A stretch of DNA of 64,000 nucleotides, from contig JUHI01000009.1 of the NCBI GenBank assembly GCA_000799755.1, positions 1 to 64,000 on the forward strand, read 5' to 3'. The first letter of the stretch is position 1, and every line of letters begins with the position of its first letter. Both the position numbers and the translations under genes were made by a program. This document shows positions 8,754 through 17,142 of the stretch, piece after piece. The notes beneath the pieces were generated by a model. That model was not told the DNA's origin and searched no databases. It saw nothing but the letters and a program-made list of their open reading frames with translations. The DNA is from Martinezella tropici. Its GTDB lineage: Bacteria > Pseudomonadota > Alphaproteobacteria > Rhizobiales > Rhizobiaceae.

Positions 8754-9719
8754 CTATTCCCTCGCAGCTCCCGCGCCGGCACGCGCCGCGCGGCCACCAC
8801 GTCGGCCGCCACCGGCGGCGGGAGCAGCCGTCGCCGGTGCGGCAACCGCGCCTTCTGCCGGCTTGTGATCACGATAGGTCATGATCCAGTTGGTGCAATT
8901 GGCATCGGTGCCGTTCAGCACATTGGCGGCGCGCACGGCTTCCATTTCCTGCGGGCGGCAGGGGTTCATGATCGCCGAGGTCATGCCGGCGCCGATAACC
9001 ATCGGGATAAAGCCGGCATTGATGCCGTGGCGATGCGGCAGGCCGAAGGAGATGTTGGAAAGGCCGCAGGTCGTATTGACCTTCAATTCGTTGCGCAGGC
9101 GGTGCAGGAGCGCAAAAACCTGACGGCCGGCATCGCCGAGCGCCCCGATCGGCATGACCAGCGGATCGACGACGATGTCATGCGGCTTGATGCCGTGATC
9201 CATGGCGCGCTCGACGATCTTCTTCGCAACGGCGAAGCGGACGTCCGGGTCCATGGAAATGCCGGTCTCATCGTTCGAGATGGCGACAACGGGCACGTCG
9301 TATTTCTTGACCAGCGGCAGGATGGCTTCGAGCTTTTCCTCTTCGCCCGTCACCGAATTGACCAGCGGCCGGCCCTTGGCGACCTTGAGGGCTGCTTCAA
9401 TGGCAGCCGTGACCGAACTGTCGATCGAGAGCGGTACGTCGACCAGGCCCTGCACGATCTCGAGCGTCTGCACGAGAAGGCCCGGCTCGGTCTCATTCGG
9501 GTTGACGGAGGTTACGCCCGCGTTGACGTCGAGCATGGTTGCGCCGGCGGCCACCTGTTCCAGCGCGTCCTTGATGACCGTCTCGAAATTGCCTTCGATC
9601 ATCTCGGCGGCCAGCTTCTTGCGGCCCGTCGGATTGATGCGTTCGCCGATCACGCAGAAAGGCTGGTCGAAGCCAATTATGATCTCGCGCGTGGCGGAGG
9701 CAACGATGGTACGCGTCAT
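8754..9719 (-). CDS. Methyltetrahydrofolate:corrinoid methyltransferase (MtrH/AcsE-like, pterin-binding)
   Basis: The 321-residue protein has the dihydropteroate-synthase-like TIM barrel of pterin methyltransferases: VIGERINPTGRK near 23-34, LDVNAGV near 63, LSIDSS near 97, and IVVDPLVMP near 180. In this family the enzyme moves a methyl group between a corrinoid protein and tetrahydrofolate. With a MetF/MetV pair next door, the likely direction here is from methyl-corrinoid to THF. The last 30 residues form an Ala/Gly/Arg tail (GGGRRGGRAARAGAGAARE) not needed for the barrel. The start is preceded by AGAGGA. It opens a three-gene string ending in the activator gene. Confidence 0.9.
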   Translation of the reverse strand: MTRTIVASATREIIIGFDQPFCVIGERINPTGRKKLAAEMIEGNFETVIKDALEQVAAGATMLDVNAGVTSVNPNETEPGLLVQTLEIVQGLVDVPLSIDSSVTAAIEAALKVAKGRPLVNSVTGEEEKLEAILPLVKKYDVPVVAISNDETGISMDPDVRFAVAKKIVERAMDHGIKPHDIVVDPLVMPIGALGDAGRQVFALLHRLRNELKVNTTCGLSNISFGLPHRHGINAGFIPMVIGAGMTSAIMNPCRPQEMEAVRAANVLNGTDANCTNWIMTYRDHKPAEGAVAAPATAAPAAGGGRRGGRAARAGAGAARE

Positions 9720-9821
9720 GTCAGGTCCTCTGGTCCGTTGGCCCGATAGCTGGTCTATCGTGCGGTGATTTGGGTTACAAGCCGGCCGGCTCCTCCGCCA
9801 AGCGGCTGCGATCTTTCGAAA

Positions 9822-10928
9822 TCAATGCGTCTGCTGCGGTGTATGATGGGCTGCAAGCTCCGCCATCGCCTGCTGGTTTTCTTCTCGGCCTTCGCTGATT
9901 TGGTGCAGCCTTTCGGCAACCAGTGCATCGGTGCGGCCCGCCTCGCGCTTCCACGGCTGGCGGCCCTTCAGAACGCCGGAATCATGCACCATTTCGGCGA
10001 CATATTCTTCCTGGCGGTAGGCCATGACGTGAATGCCGGAAACGCCCTCGATCTCCTTCACCTCGTTGATGATGTCGATGCAGAGCTGCTTGCCTTCCTT
10101 CTTCTGATCCTGCGCGCCTTCGATGCGCTTGATGACTTCATCGGGAATATGGACGCCCGGCACGTTCGACCGCATCCAGCGGGCGGTTTTTGCCGATGCG
10201 AGCGGACCGACGCCGACGAGAATGAAGCATTTTTCGTGCAGGCCGAGGTCGCGCACCTTCTTCATATAGTCGCGGAACATCGGCACGTCGTAGCAATACT
10301 GGCTCTGGACGAACTGCGCGCCGGCCTCGATCTTCTTGGCCAGCCGATAGGGTCGAAAATCATAGGGCGGTGCGAAGGGGTTGATCGCGGCGCCCAGGAA
10401 GAGTTTCGGCGGCGACGTCAGCTTGCGGCCCGAGAGGAACTTGGCGTTGTCGCGCATGATGCGGACGGTTTCGAGCAGCGACATGCAATCGAGATCGAAG
10501 ACCGGCTTGGCGCCCGGCTGATCGCCCGCCTGCACGCCGTCACCGGTCAGGCACATGATGTTGCACACGCCCATGGCGGCGGCACCCAGCACGTCGCCCT
10601 GAATGGCGATGCGATTTCTGTCGCGACAGGCGATCTGCATGATGGGCGCGTAGCCCATGCGCGTCAGCAGGGCGCAGATCCCAACCGAGGACATATGGCA
10701 ATTGGCACCCGAGGCATCGACAGCGTTGATGCCGTCCACCCATCCTTCGAAAATCGCGGCACGCTCATAGACATCTTCGGCATTGGCGCTGTCGGGCGGA
10801 TTCAGCTCGGCCGTGACGGCGAATTCGCCGCGGCGAAGCACACGCTCCAGACGTCCGAGCGAGTAATGGCCGGGCAGGGGATCGAGCGGCAGATGGACGC
10901 CAAGTGGGTTTTCATCGATCGGCGCCAT
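9822..10928 (-). CDS. Methylenetetrahydrofolate reductase (MetF family)
   Basis: MetF interconverts 5-methyl-THF and 5,10-methylene-THF with FAD. The 368-residue protein starts its barrel with VTAELNPPDSAN, where the family has the catalytic acidic residue, and continues with CLTGDGV near 135 and FVQSQYCYDV near 240. It is longer than a typical MetF (about 300 aa), with an extra C-terminal tail. The gene follows the MetV-like gene by 3 bases, as in metVF pairs of acetogens, so the two products probably form one complex. Here it would oxidise methyl-THF derived from demethylation into the C1 pool (inference). Confidence 0.88.
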   Translation of the reverse strand: MAPIDENPLGVHLPLDPLPGHYSLGRLERVLRRGEFAVTAELNPPDSANAEDVYERAAIFEGWVDGINAVDASGANCHMSSVGICALLTRMGYAPIMQIACRDRNRIAIQGDVLGAAAMGVCNIMCLTGDGVQAGDQPGAKPVFDLDCMSLLETVRIMRDNAKFLSGRKLTSPPKLFLGAAINPFAPPYDFRPYRLAKKIEAGAQFVQSQYCYDVPMFRDYMKKVRDLGLHEKCFILVGVGPLASAKTARWMRSNVPGVHIPDEVIKRIEGAQDQKKEGKQLCIDIINEVKEIEGVSGIHVMAYRQEEYVAEMVHDSGVLKGRQPWKREAGRTDALVAERLHQISEGREENQQAMAELAAHHTPQQTH

Positions 10929-10931
10929 CGC

Positions 10932-11510
10932 TCAGGCTTCCCCCTTCGCCGCTTCGCGGGCCGCTGCCGCTTCCGCCGTGACGCGAAGCCACGAGGACGT
11001 CTCGCGCAACGATTGGTTCACCGGTTTCTGTACCTTCAGGATCGCATCTCCCTCGGTCATGTTCCGGGAGCCGTTCCAGGCCTGCACCCAAACGCAGGGC
11101 ATGTCGGGCTCCACCTCGCAATTGCCGTTGGCGCGAACGCCGCCGCACGGGCCGTTGCGCAGTTGCTTGGGACAGTTCATCGGGCAGGACATGCCTGTCG
11201 ATGACAGCGCGCACTGGCCGCACATGCGGCAATCGAACAGGAAACCCTTCACATTGCGTTCGATGAAGGTGATCGGGCGCTCCACGCGGTCATAACCGAA
11301 CGCCTTCCATAGAGGATGAAGCAGGAGAAAGGCGTCGGCGAAGCGACGATAAAACCATTCGAAGAAGCGGGAATGACGCACGGCCCAGAGACGAACCGTA
11401 TATTTGCGCCGGGCGCGCCGGTTGGGCGAGACGCCGGCCGGCGTAAAGGCGCCACTGGCGGCCTTTGCGCCGGCGGCGGCATTGCCTGGCTTCTGGACGG
11501 CCTCAGCCAT
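10932..11510 (-). CDS. MetV-like iron-sulfur/zinc protein (methylene-THF reductase C-terminal domain family)
   Basis: A 192-residue protein with a conserved cysteine field: C94, C97, C100, C109, C113, C122, C131 and C139, matching the MTHFR C-terminal-domain (MetV) family, partner of MetF in acetogens. Before it lies an aromatic, basic segment (residues 36-85) and an Ala-rich start containing RRARRK at 31-36. It overlaps the upstream small gene by 8 bases and precedes metF by 3, so the three are translationally linked. Likely role: electron transfer or structural partner in methyl-THF oxidation. Cluster type (Fe-S or zinc) cannot be told from sequence. Confidence 0.82.
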   Translation of the reverse strand: MAEAVQKPGNAAAGAKAASGAFTPAGVSPNRRARRKYTVRLWAVRHSRFFEWFYRRFADAFLLLHPLWKAFGYDRVERPITFIERNVKGFLFDCRMCGQCALSSTGMSCPMNCPKQLRNGPCGGVRANGNCEVEPDMPCVWVQAWNGSRNMTEGDAILKVQKPVNQSLRETSSWLRVTAEAAAAREAAKGEA

Positions 11511-11805
11511 TGTCGCGGCCTCCCGCCTTCACCAGCGCCACCAGCCGCTCGCGATCGTAAGCCGCCTCAAGTTCGCTTGCCGCCTTGTCGGCCTCCGCTT
11601 CGAGATCGTCAGAGACGGGCACCGGCTCCGCCTTGCGCCATTCGGCCAGGTAATCATCCGTTTCGGCAGCGCCCGTGCGCATGGCGCACATGTCGATTGC
11701 TTCGGTGAAGCGCAGCGAAAGCTCGCGTTTTGCCGTCTGCCTGCCCTTCTTGATGATCACCTGGGCCGGAATGTCCCGCCAGTAGACGACAATGCGATCC
11801 GCCAT
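11503..11805 (-). CDS. 'Virulence factor' family conserved small protein (about 100 aa)
   Basis: The frame matches a small family often labelled 'virulence factor' in databases (MADRIVVYWRDIPAQVIIKK and a glutamate-rich C-terminus). The label is historical and says nothing about function here. I place the start at the ATG at 11805, preceded by GAGGAG with 8 bases between, rather than the TTG two codons earlier. It is the first gene of the metV-metF string and overlaps metV by 8 bases. A role in the methyl-transfer complex is suggested only by this linkage. Confidence 0.75.
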   Translation of the reverse strand: MADRIVVYWRDIPAQVIIKKGRQTAKRELSLRFTEAIDMCAMRTGAAETDDYLAEWRKAEPVPVSDDLEAEADKAASELEAAYDRERLVALVKAGGRDNG

Positions 11806-12041
11806 GCACAAATCTCCTCTTCACGCCAGAATGCACGTCGGCCGATCGTCGGACTGCGCTCGCCACGACGCGGCATATGTCAAAAAACGACGAGCTGGAA
11901 AAACCTCGTTCGTCAGCATCTATGATACGCTTTGTCCTATATGCCAGCCTGTTTCGAAGTCTGGTCGAACACCCTTGTCTTGCTCAGCGGGCCTGTCTCG
12001 GTAAAGCGAAATCTTTTCCAAAAGCGACGCCGATGTCGTAA

Positions 12042-12680
12042 TCAGACCGCAAGCAATTCGCGGGCGAGATCGCCGTAACCGGTGTATCGATATTCATAGG
12101 CCAGGCCGAGGTAGGAGGCAGCTTGCCTTGCCTTTGCCTGCAGTTGGGGATCTTCCTCCTGCGAGAGATAGACCACCTTGCGATAATTGCCGAAATACAT
12201 GTCGCGCAGCTCCGGATGCCGGTCCAAACCGAGCGGGACGACGACAAAGGATTCGAACTGACGAGCGAGAAAGTCAGTGAGGAAAAACGACGTGATATCA
12301 TCGTCTCGAGCTGCGAAAGCCTCGTTGCCGGTGAAGAAGGAATAACAGTGCGGGCCGGAAAGACGCTCTATTCCCTCGCGCTCGCAGATCCGGTCGATAT
12401 CGCCCCCGGTGCCGCAATCGGCATAGCCGATGAAGATCTTATCGAAGCCGCGCGAGCGAGCATCCGCAATCGCCTCTTCCAGGGCCGGAGCGATCTTCTG
12501 AGGATAGGAATGATAGATTGCGGGAAGACAGTGAAGATCGATGTAATCGAGCCCGTTTGTTCTGGTGACCGCCAGTATTTCGCGTGCGATTGCGCCGCAC
12601 GCGATCACATGAACTTTTTGCGTTGTTATGCGTTTACTGCGCGGAGGGTCTTTCTCCGCTCTTCTTTGATCGATATCCAC
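12042..12680 (-). CDS. DUF1638 family protein
   Basis: The 212-residue product carries the DUF1638 core from VHVIACGAIAREIL onward, with DCGTGG near 125 and a C-terminal YTGYGDLAREL. The family is often found beside corrinoid methyltransferase genes and has conserved cysteines and histidines (for example LHCLPAIYH), but its activity is not established. The GTG at 12680 lies only 20 bases from the divergent entericidin start, so the true start is probably further in, nearer the VHVIACG segment. It is separated from the next minus-strand gene by 230 bases with no recognised feature. Confidence 0.8.
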   Translation of the reverse strand: MDIDQRRAEKDPPRSKRITTQKVHVIACGAIAREILAVTRTNGLDYIDLHCLPAIYHSYPQKIAPALEEAIADARSRGFDKIFIGYADCGTGGDIDRICEREGIERLSGPHCYSFFTGNEAFAARDDDITSFFLTDFLARQFESFVVVPLGLDRHPELRDMYFGNYRKVVYLSQEEDPQLQAKARQAASYLGLAYEYRYTGYGDLARELLAV

Positions 12681-12699
12681 TCAGAGGGGGTTCCCAATC

Positions 12700-12858
12700 A
12701 TGACTGCACCGACGCTTACCAAAATTGCTACCGCCTGCGTCGTCCTCATGGTCCTTGCTTCATGTGCCAACACCATTCGCGGCATGGGCAGAGATACCGC
12801 CAATGCGGTCAATGCGACCGAGGACGCCGGTCATACCGTCAAGAAGGCTGCCCAATAA
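12700..12858 (+). CDS. Entericidin-like small lipoprotein (52 aa)
   Basis: A 52-codon gene starting at an ATG preceded by GAGGGGG. It has a short hydrophobic signal segment ending in a lipobox (VLASC, cysteine 22), then a small charged helical tail (RGMGRDTANAVNATEDAGHT) typical of entericidin A/B proteins. It would be a lipid-anchored outer-membrane peptide of unknown precise role. It sits on the opposite strand inside the methyl-transfer cluster, between DUF1638 and the corrinoid-protein gene, and breaks that operon into two transcripts. Confidence 0.85.
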   Translation: MTAPTLTKIATACVVLMVLASCANTIRGMGRDTANAVNATEDAGHTVKKAAQ

Positions 12859-12924
12859 CCAATGTGGGATGCCTATGTGCCGGCGGCAAGCTGTTGATTG
12901 TCGCCGGCCTTTGGTTGTCTGCAA

Positions 12925-13626
12925 TCAGGCGCCGGCGGCCAGGCTGTTGTGCTTGCGCTTCATGAATTCCTTGGCGGTCTCGACCGCGACGGCGGCGTCG
13001 CGGCAATAGGCGTCGGCGCCGACGGCCTTGCCGAACTCCTCGTTCAGCGGGGCGCCGCCGACCAGGACGACGTAATCGTCGCGCAGGCCCTTTTCCTTCA
13101 GCGTATCGATGACGACCTTCATGTAAGGCATCGTCGTCGTCAGCAGCGCAGACATGCCGAGAATGTCGGGCTGCTCGCGTTCGATCGCGTCAAGATAGTT
13201 TTCGACCGGGTTGTTGATGCCGAGGTCGATGACGTCGAAGCCTGCGCCCTCCATCATCATGCCGACAAGATTCTTGCCGATGTCGTGAATGTCGCCCTTG
13301 ACGGTGCCGATCACCATCTTGCCGAGCTTTGGTGCGCCAGTCAGCGCCAGCAGCGGACGCAGGATGGCCATGCCGGCCTTCATCGCATTGGCCGAGAGCA
13401 GAACTTCGGGAACGAACAGAATGCCGTCGCGGAAGTCGATGCCGACGATGCGCATGCCTTCGACCAAAGCTTGCGTCAGCACGTCGTAGGGCGTCCATCC
13501 GCGGTCGAGAAGGATCTGCGTCGCTTCCTCGATCTCCTCCTTCAACCCGTCGTAGAGGTCGTCATGCATCTGTTGCACGAGCTCTTCGTCAGAAAGTTCC
13601 GCGAGAATGATTTCGTCGTCAGACAT
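12925..13626 (-). CDS. Corrinoid (B12-binding) methyl carrier protein, MtbC/MttC-like
   Basis: The product holds a helical N-terminal cap (about residues 10-95) and a Rossmann-like B12-binding domain with the signature GDIHDIGKNL, where H114 would ligate cobalt. SALLTTTM and VGGAPL follow as in MtaC/MtbC/MttC proteins. It carries the methyl group between the substrate methyltransferase and the THF methyltransferase. I place the start at the ATG at 13626 (MSDDEII); ATG 13635 and TTG 13650 are alternatives. It is divergent from the mttB-like gene, so both partners share the regulatory interval 13627-13885. Confidence 0.92.
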   Translation of the reverse strand: MSDDEIILAELSDEELVQQMHDDLYDGLKEEIEEATQILLDRGWTPYDVLTQALVEGMRIVGIDFRDGILFVPEVLLSANAMKAGMAILRPLLALTGAPKLGKMVIGTVKGDIHDIGKNLVGMMMEGAGFDVIDLGINNPVENYLDAIEREQPDILGMSALLTTTMPYMKVVIDTLKEKGLRDDYVVLVGGAPLNEEFGKAVGADAYCRDAAVAVETAKEFMKRKHNSLAAGA

Positions 13627-13685
13627 GCGCTCCATCCCGTTTTCGTGCAATGCATCAGAGGCTTGTATAAAACACTGCCGTTATT

Positions 13686-13845
13686 ATCGATAGACCTGAA
13701 CTCTGCCAAAACTCTTTTCGAATGCGACGTCGCGCTGATCAATCGCGACGGATGAAGAACAGTTGATATTGTCTATCGATGTCTGTCCTATGCTAATTGC
13801 TGGCGCATAAAGAAACGTCCGCTTGGCGGAATCGGATAGCATAGG
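13686..13845. promoter_or_regulatory. Two nested inverted repeats between the corrinoid-protein and mttB-like genes
   Basis: The divergent interval contains ATCGATAGAC at 13686-13695 with its exact complement GTCTATCGAT at 13771-13780, and CCTATGCTA at 13787-13795 with TAGCATAGG at 13837-13845. Both pairs are perfect. Arms this far apart suggest protein-binding sites rather than RNA hairpins. They probably serve a regulator that turns on both halves of the methyl-transfer module. The regulator is not identified. Confidence 0.45.
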
Positions 13846-13885
13846 GGCATGATAGACGCATCATGCGCAGGAGTGAGGGAACATC

Positions 13886-15463
13886 ATGGACGATATGATT
13901 GAGCAACCGACTGCAGGAAGCGACGGCGGGCGCCGTTCTCGTAGCGAGGGCAGGGGTGCAGCGGCACGGCGCGCGTCGCGCAGCGGCGGCGGCCCTGGCC
14001 CTTCGCTCCCCTATATCACCCGCAAGATCGGCGTCTACGAAGTACTCGATGAAGAGGGCTTGCAACTCATCGAGCGCAATGCCGAGACGGTTCTCGAAGA
14101 AATCGGCATCGAGTTTCGCGACGACGCCGAAGCTCTCGCTCTGTGGAAGGAAGCCGGCGCTGATGTGCGCGGGCAGCGTGTCCATTTCCCGAGGGGGCTT
14201 TGCCGCGAGCTTCTGAAGACCGCGCCGAAGGAGTTCACCTGGCATGCGCGCAATAGCGCCCGCAACGTCCATGTCGGCGGCAAGGCGACGATCTTTGCGC
14301 CGGTCTACGGCCCACCCTTCGTGCGCGATCTCGAAGGCAACCGCCGCTATGCGACGATCGAGGATTTCCGCAACTTCGTGAAGCTGGCCTATATGGCGCC
14401 GTCGATGCATTCGTCGGGCGGCACGGTTTGCGAGCCTGTCGACATTCCGGTCAACAAGCGCCATCTCGACATGGTCTACAGCCATATCAAATATTCCGAC
14501 AAGCCGTTCATGGGTTCGGTCACGGCGCCCGAGCGCGCCGAAGATACGGTCGCGATGGCAAAGATCGTCTTCGGCGACGATTTCGTCGAAAACAACTGCG
14601 TGACGCTGAACCTCATCAACGCCAATTCGCCGATGGTGTTCGACGAGACCATGCTTGGCGCGCTGAAGGTCTATGCGCGGCACAATCAGGCCTCGGTCGT
14701 GTCTCCCTTCATTCTCTCGGGCGCGATGAGCCCGGTGACGGTGGCCGGCACGCTGACGCAGATCCTGGCCGAGGTGCTGGCGGGCGCTTCCTTCACGCAG
14801 CTGATCCGCAAGGGCTCGCCGGTCCTGTTCGGCACATTCGCGGCATCCATTTCGATGCAGTCGGGCGCGCCGACCTTCGGCACGCCGGAGCCTTCGCTTG
14901 TCTCCTATGGCGCGGCCCAGCTCGCCCGCCGTCTCGGCCTGCCGTTCCGTACCGGCGGCTCGCTTTGCGGGTCGAAGGTGCCGGATGCCCAGGCCGCGCA
15001 TGAATCCGCCAACACGCTGAACATGACTTTGCTGGCAGGAACTAATTTCGTGCTGCACGCGGCGGGATGGCTCGAAGGCGGCCTTGTCTCGTCCTATGAG
15101 AAGTTCATGATCGATCAGGATCAGCTCGGCATGATGCAGAAGATGGCTGAGGGTATCGACCTCTCCGACAACGGTCAGGCGCTCGATGCCATCCGCGAAG
15201 TCGGCCCCGGAAGCCACTATCTTGGCTGCGGCCATACGCAGGCGAATTTCCAGACCGCCTTCTATCGCTCGGCCCTCGCCGACAACAACTCCTTCGAACA
15301 ATGGGAGATCGAGGGCCAGAAGCGCATCGAGGACCGGGCCAACGCGCTTTGCCGCTCCTGGCTCGATCACTACGAAGCGCCGCCGCTCGATCCGGCCGTC
15401 GATGAGGCGCTGATTGCCTATATCCAGAAGCGCAAGGACTCCATGCCCGACGCCTTCACCTGA
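13886..15463 (+). CDS. MttB-superfamily methyltransferase without pyrrolysine (glycine-betaine-type candidate)
   Basis: MttB-superfamily enzymes move a methyl group from a methylated amine to a corrinoid protein. True trimethylamine enzymes need pyrrolysine, encoded by an internal UAG. Here the 525-codon frame has no internal stop, as in MtgB-type members that use glycine betaine or related quaternary amines. The core starts near residue 42 (YITRKIGVYEVLDEEGLQLI). A 38-residue Gly/Arg/Ser-rich head precedes it (GGRRSRSEGRG and RRASRSGGG). The gene is divergent from its likely partner, the corrinoid protein. The frame stays open for 34 more codons after the TGA at 15461-15463, to a stop overlapping the next start. 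The substrate cannot be read from sequence. Confidence 0.88.
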   Translation: MDDMIEQPTAGSDGGRRSRSEGRGAAARRASRSGGGPGPSLPYITRKIGVYEVLDEEGLQLIERNAETVLEEIGIEFRDDAEALALWKEAGADVRGQRVHFPRGLCRELLKTAPKEFTWHARNSARNVHVGGKATIFAPVYGPPFVRDLEGNRRYATIEDFRNFVKLAYMAPSMHSSGGTVCEPVDIPVNKRHLDMVYSHIKYSDKPFMGSVTAPERAEDTVAMAKIVFGDDFVENNCVTLNLINANSPMVFDETMLGALKVYARHNQASVVSPFILSGAMSPVTVAGTLTQILAEVLAGASFTQLIRKGSPVLFGTFAASISMQSGAPTFGTPEPSLVSYGAAQLARRLGLPFRTGGSLCGSKVPDAQAAHESANTLNMTLLAGTNFVLHAAGWLEGGLVSSYEKFMIDQDQLGMMQKMAEGIDLSDNGQALDAIREVGPGSHYLGCGHTQANFQTAFYRSALADNNSFEQWEIEGQKRIEDRANALCRSWLDHYEAPPLDPAVDEALIAYIQKRKDSMPDAFT

Positions 15464-15564
15464 AGAGAGCCCGAGGCCGCCAGGGAGCAAGGCGGTGCGA
15501 CGCGTGTTGCCGATCTGATCCAGAAGGAGGTCTGGCGGCCGCACTATCAGTATAAGGGGCCACG

Positions 15565-16257
15565 GTGAGCCGCGGCCCCGCCATAGTCGAACAGCTCCGT
15601 GCGGCGCTTGGCGTCCACGGAGTTTTCGTTCGCGGTTGCCTGTCCTTTAGTGAAGGCGAAGGGCCGCATCTGAGCGATGGCACATCCGCCCGAAGTGTCG
15701 TCCTGCTGGGCAATATCGGCGGCTCGATCTGGCCGGCCTTTTCGAAGTGGCTGGATATGCCCGCCAACAGGATGCGCAAAGATCCCCTCGACGATTGGTC
15801 GAAGGCGATGATCCGGCCGGTCGCAAGCGAGTTGGGGGCCACGGCCTATTTTCCTTCGGACCCTCCCTGGCAACCATTCCAGCAGTGGGCGATGCGAGCC
15901 GAAGGTTTGAAGGCCTCGCCGCTCGGTATACTGATTCATCCGCTTTATGGATTATGGCATGGATATCGCGGCGCGCTGGGTTTTACCGACGTGCTGGAGG
16001 ATGTCGAGATGGCGACTTCTTCCCGGCACCCATGCGATCTGTGCGTCGAAAAGCCTTGCATGGCGGTCTGTCCTGTCGATGCTGTCGGTGCGGCAGGTTT
16101 CCATGTTCAGGGGTGCCGCTCGCATTTGCGCACGCCGGAAGGGCGGGCCGGCTGCATGGTCAGCGGCTGTCTTGCACGCAATGCCTGTCCGGTCGGCGCG
16201 GGTTATCGCTATTCCGCCGAACAGCTTGCATTCCACATGGCGGCACTCCAGCTTTGA
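15565..16257 (+). CDS. Iron-sulfur protein with ferredoxin-like C-terminus
   Basis: A 230-residue protein. The first 150 residues are an unassigned alpha/beta domain of the kind seen before Fe-S domains in epoxyqueuosine-reductase-like proteins. The C-terminal part holds C157, C160, C165, C169 and C184, then C197, C202 and C208, enough for one or two 4Fe-4S clusters. It starts at a GTG with AAGGGG just upstream, 101 bases after the mttB-like stop, and is presumably co-transcribed with it. It may supply electrons for corrinoid activation or accept electrons from methyl-group oxidation (inference). Confidence 0.72.
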   Translation: MSRGPAIVEQLRAALGVHGVFVRGCLSFSEGEGPHLSDGTSARSVVLLGNIGGSIWPAFSKWLDMPANRMRKDPLDDWSKAMIRPVASELGATAYFPSDPPWQPFQQWAMRAEGLKASPLGILIHPLYGLWHGYRGALGFTDVLEDVEMATSSRHPCDLCVEKPCMAVCPVDAVGAAGFHVQGCRSHLRTPEGRAGCMVSGCLARNACPVGAGYRYSAEQLAFHMAALQL

Positions 16258-16324
16258 TCTTCACGCATTCCCTGTTTCGCCGTATTGCGATGCGTTCCTA
16301 AGTCTGTGCTATTCACGCGGAGCT

Positions 16325-17071
16325 ATGCGCTTGATTCGATTGATGGTCATCCTTGCCGTTCTTGCCTGCGCCGCCACCGCGTCGGCCGGCGAAAGCTGCC
16401 GCAAGGTTCAGCATCTCGGCAATGGCTATACCGTCTGCAGCTTCGATCCGGCCAGCGACGATATCCAGATTTTTCAGAACGATCGCAGCGGTAGGCCTTA
16501 CGGTTCCTTCCGGGCGCTGGAAAACGATCTGCGTCAGGATCGCATCTACGTGCGCTTTGCAATGAACGGCGGCATGTATCTCGACGATCAGTCTCCCGTC
16601 GGCCTCTTCATCGAAAACGGTCGCGAAGTGAAGGCTATCAACACAAACAAGGGATGGGGCAATTTCCATCTGCTGCCGAACGGCGTCTTCTATCTTGGCT
16701 CGGGCGAAGCCGGGGTCATGGAGAGCAAAGCCTTCGCGGCGTCCGGCATCAAGCCCTTCTACGCGACGCAATCCGGCCCGATGCTGGTCGTCGATGGCAA
16801 GCTCCATCCGTCGTTTCTGGCCGACAGCACCAGCCTCAAGACAAGAAACGGCGTCGGCGTTACCGCTGACGGCAAGGTCGTGTTTGCAATTTCCGATGGC
16901 CCGGTGCGCTTCCACGATTTTGCGACGCTGTTTCGCGACGATCTGAAATGCCCGAATGCGCTGTTTCTCGACGGCAGCATTTCCAGCCTCGACATTCCGG
17001 AATGGCAGAGGCGTGACAGCCTATTTCCGCTCGGGCCGATCATTGCCGTGACGGAAATGTTGCCGGGCTGA
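16325..17071 (+). CDS. Secreted phosphodiester glycosidase-family protein
   Basis: The 248-residue product begins with a cleavable signal peptide (MRLIRLMVILAVLACAATAS). It then matches the NAGPA/phosphodiester-glycosidase family, with FAMNGGMY near 80, AINTNKGWGNFHL near 105, and LFLDGSISSL near 222. Family members cleave sugar phosphodiesters or act on exopolysaccharides; the substrate here is unknown. It follows the Fe-S gene by 67 bases but starts a change of theme toward surface glycans. A GC-rich hairpin after the stop separates it from the convergent glycosyltransferase gene. Confidence 0.8.
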   Translation: MRLIRLMVILAVLACAATASAGESCRKVQHLGNGYTVCSFDPASDDIQIFQNDRSGRPYGSFRALENDLRQDRIYVRFAMNGGMYLDDQSPVGLFIENGREVKAINTNKGWGNFHLLPNGVFYLGSGEAGVMESKAFAASGIKPFYATQSGPMLVVDGKLHPSFLADSTSLKTRNGVGVTADGKVVFAISDGPVRFHDFATLFRDDLKCPNALFLDGSISSLDIPEWQRRDSLFPLGPIIAVTEMLPG

Positions 17072-17091
17072 CGGGTACCGGAAACGCAAAA

Positions 17092-17121
17092 GGCCCCGCA
17101 ACGCATTGGCATCGCGGAGCC
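17092..17121. terminator. Hairpin between convergent genes
   Basis: GGCCCCGC at 17092-17099 pairs with GCGGAGCC at 17114-17121 with one mismatch. The hairpin sits between the phosphodiester-glycosidase gene and the convergent GT2 gene. The T-rich tail is weak on both strands (CTCGTTTA; the minus side reads TTTTGCG), so termination is likely but not certain. Confidence 0.5.
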
Positions 17122-17142
17122 CTCGTTTATCGCGACCAAATC

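Noticed and set aside
13793..15544. 583-codon open frame on the minus strand opposite the mttB-like gene
   Set aside because: It mirrors the codon pattern of the real gene, has an arginine/histidine-rich composition typical of antisense frames and no recognisable domain.
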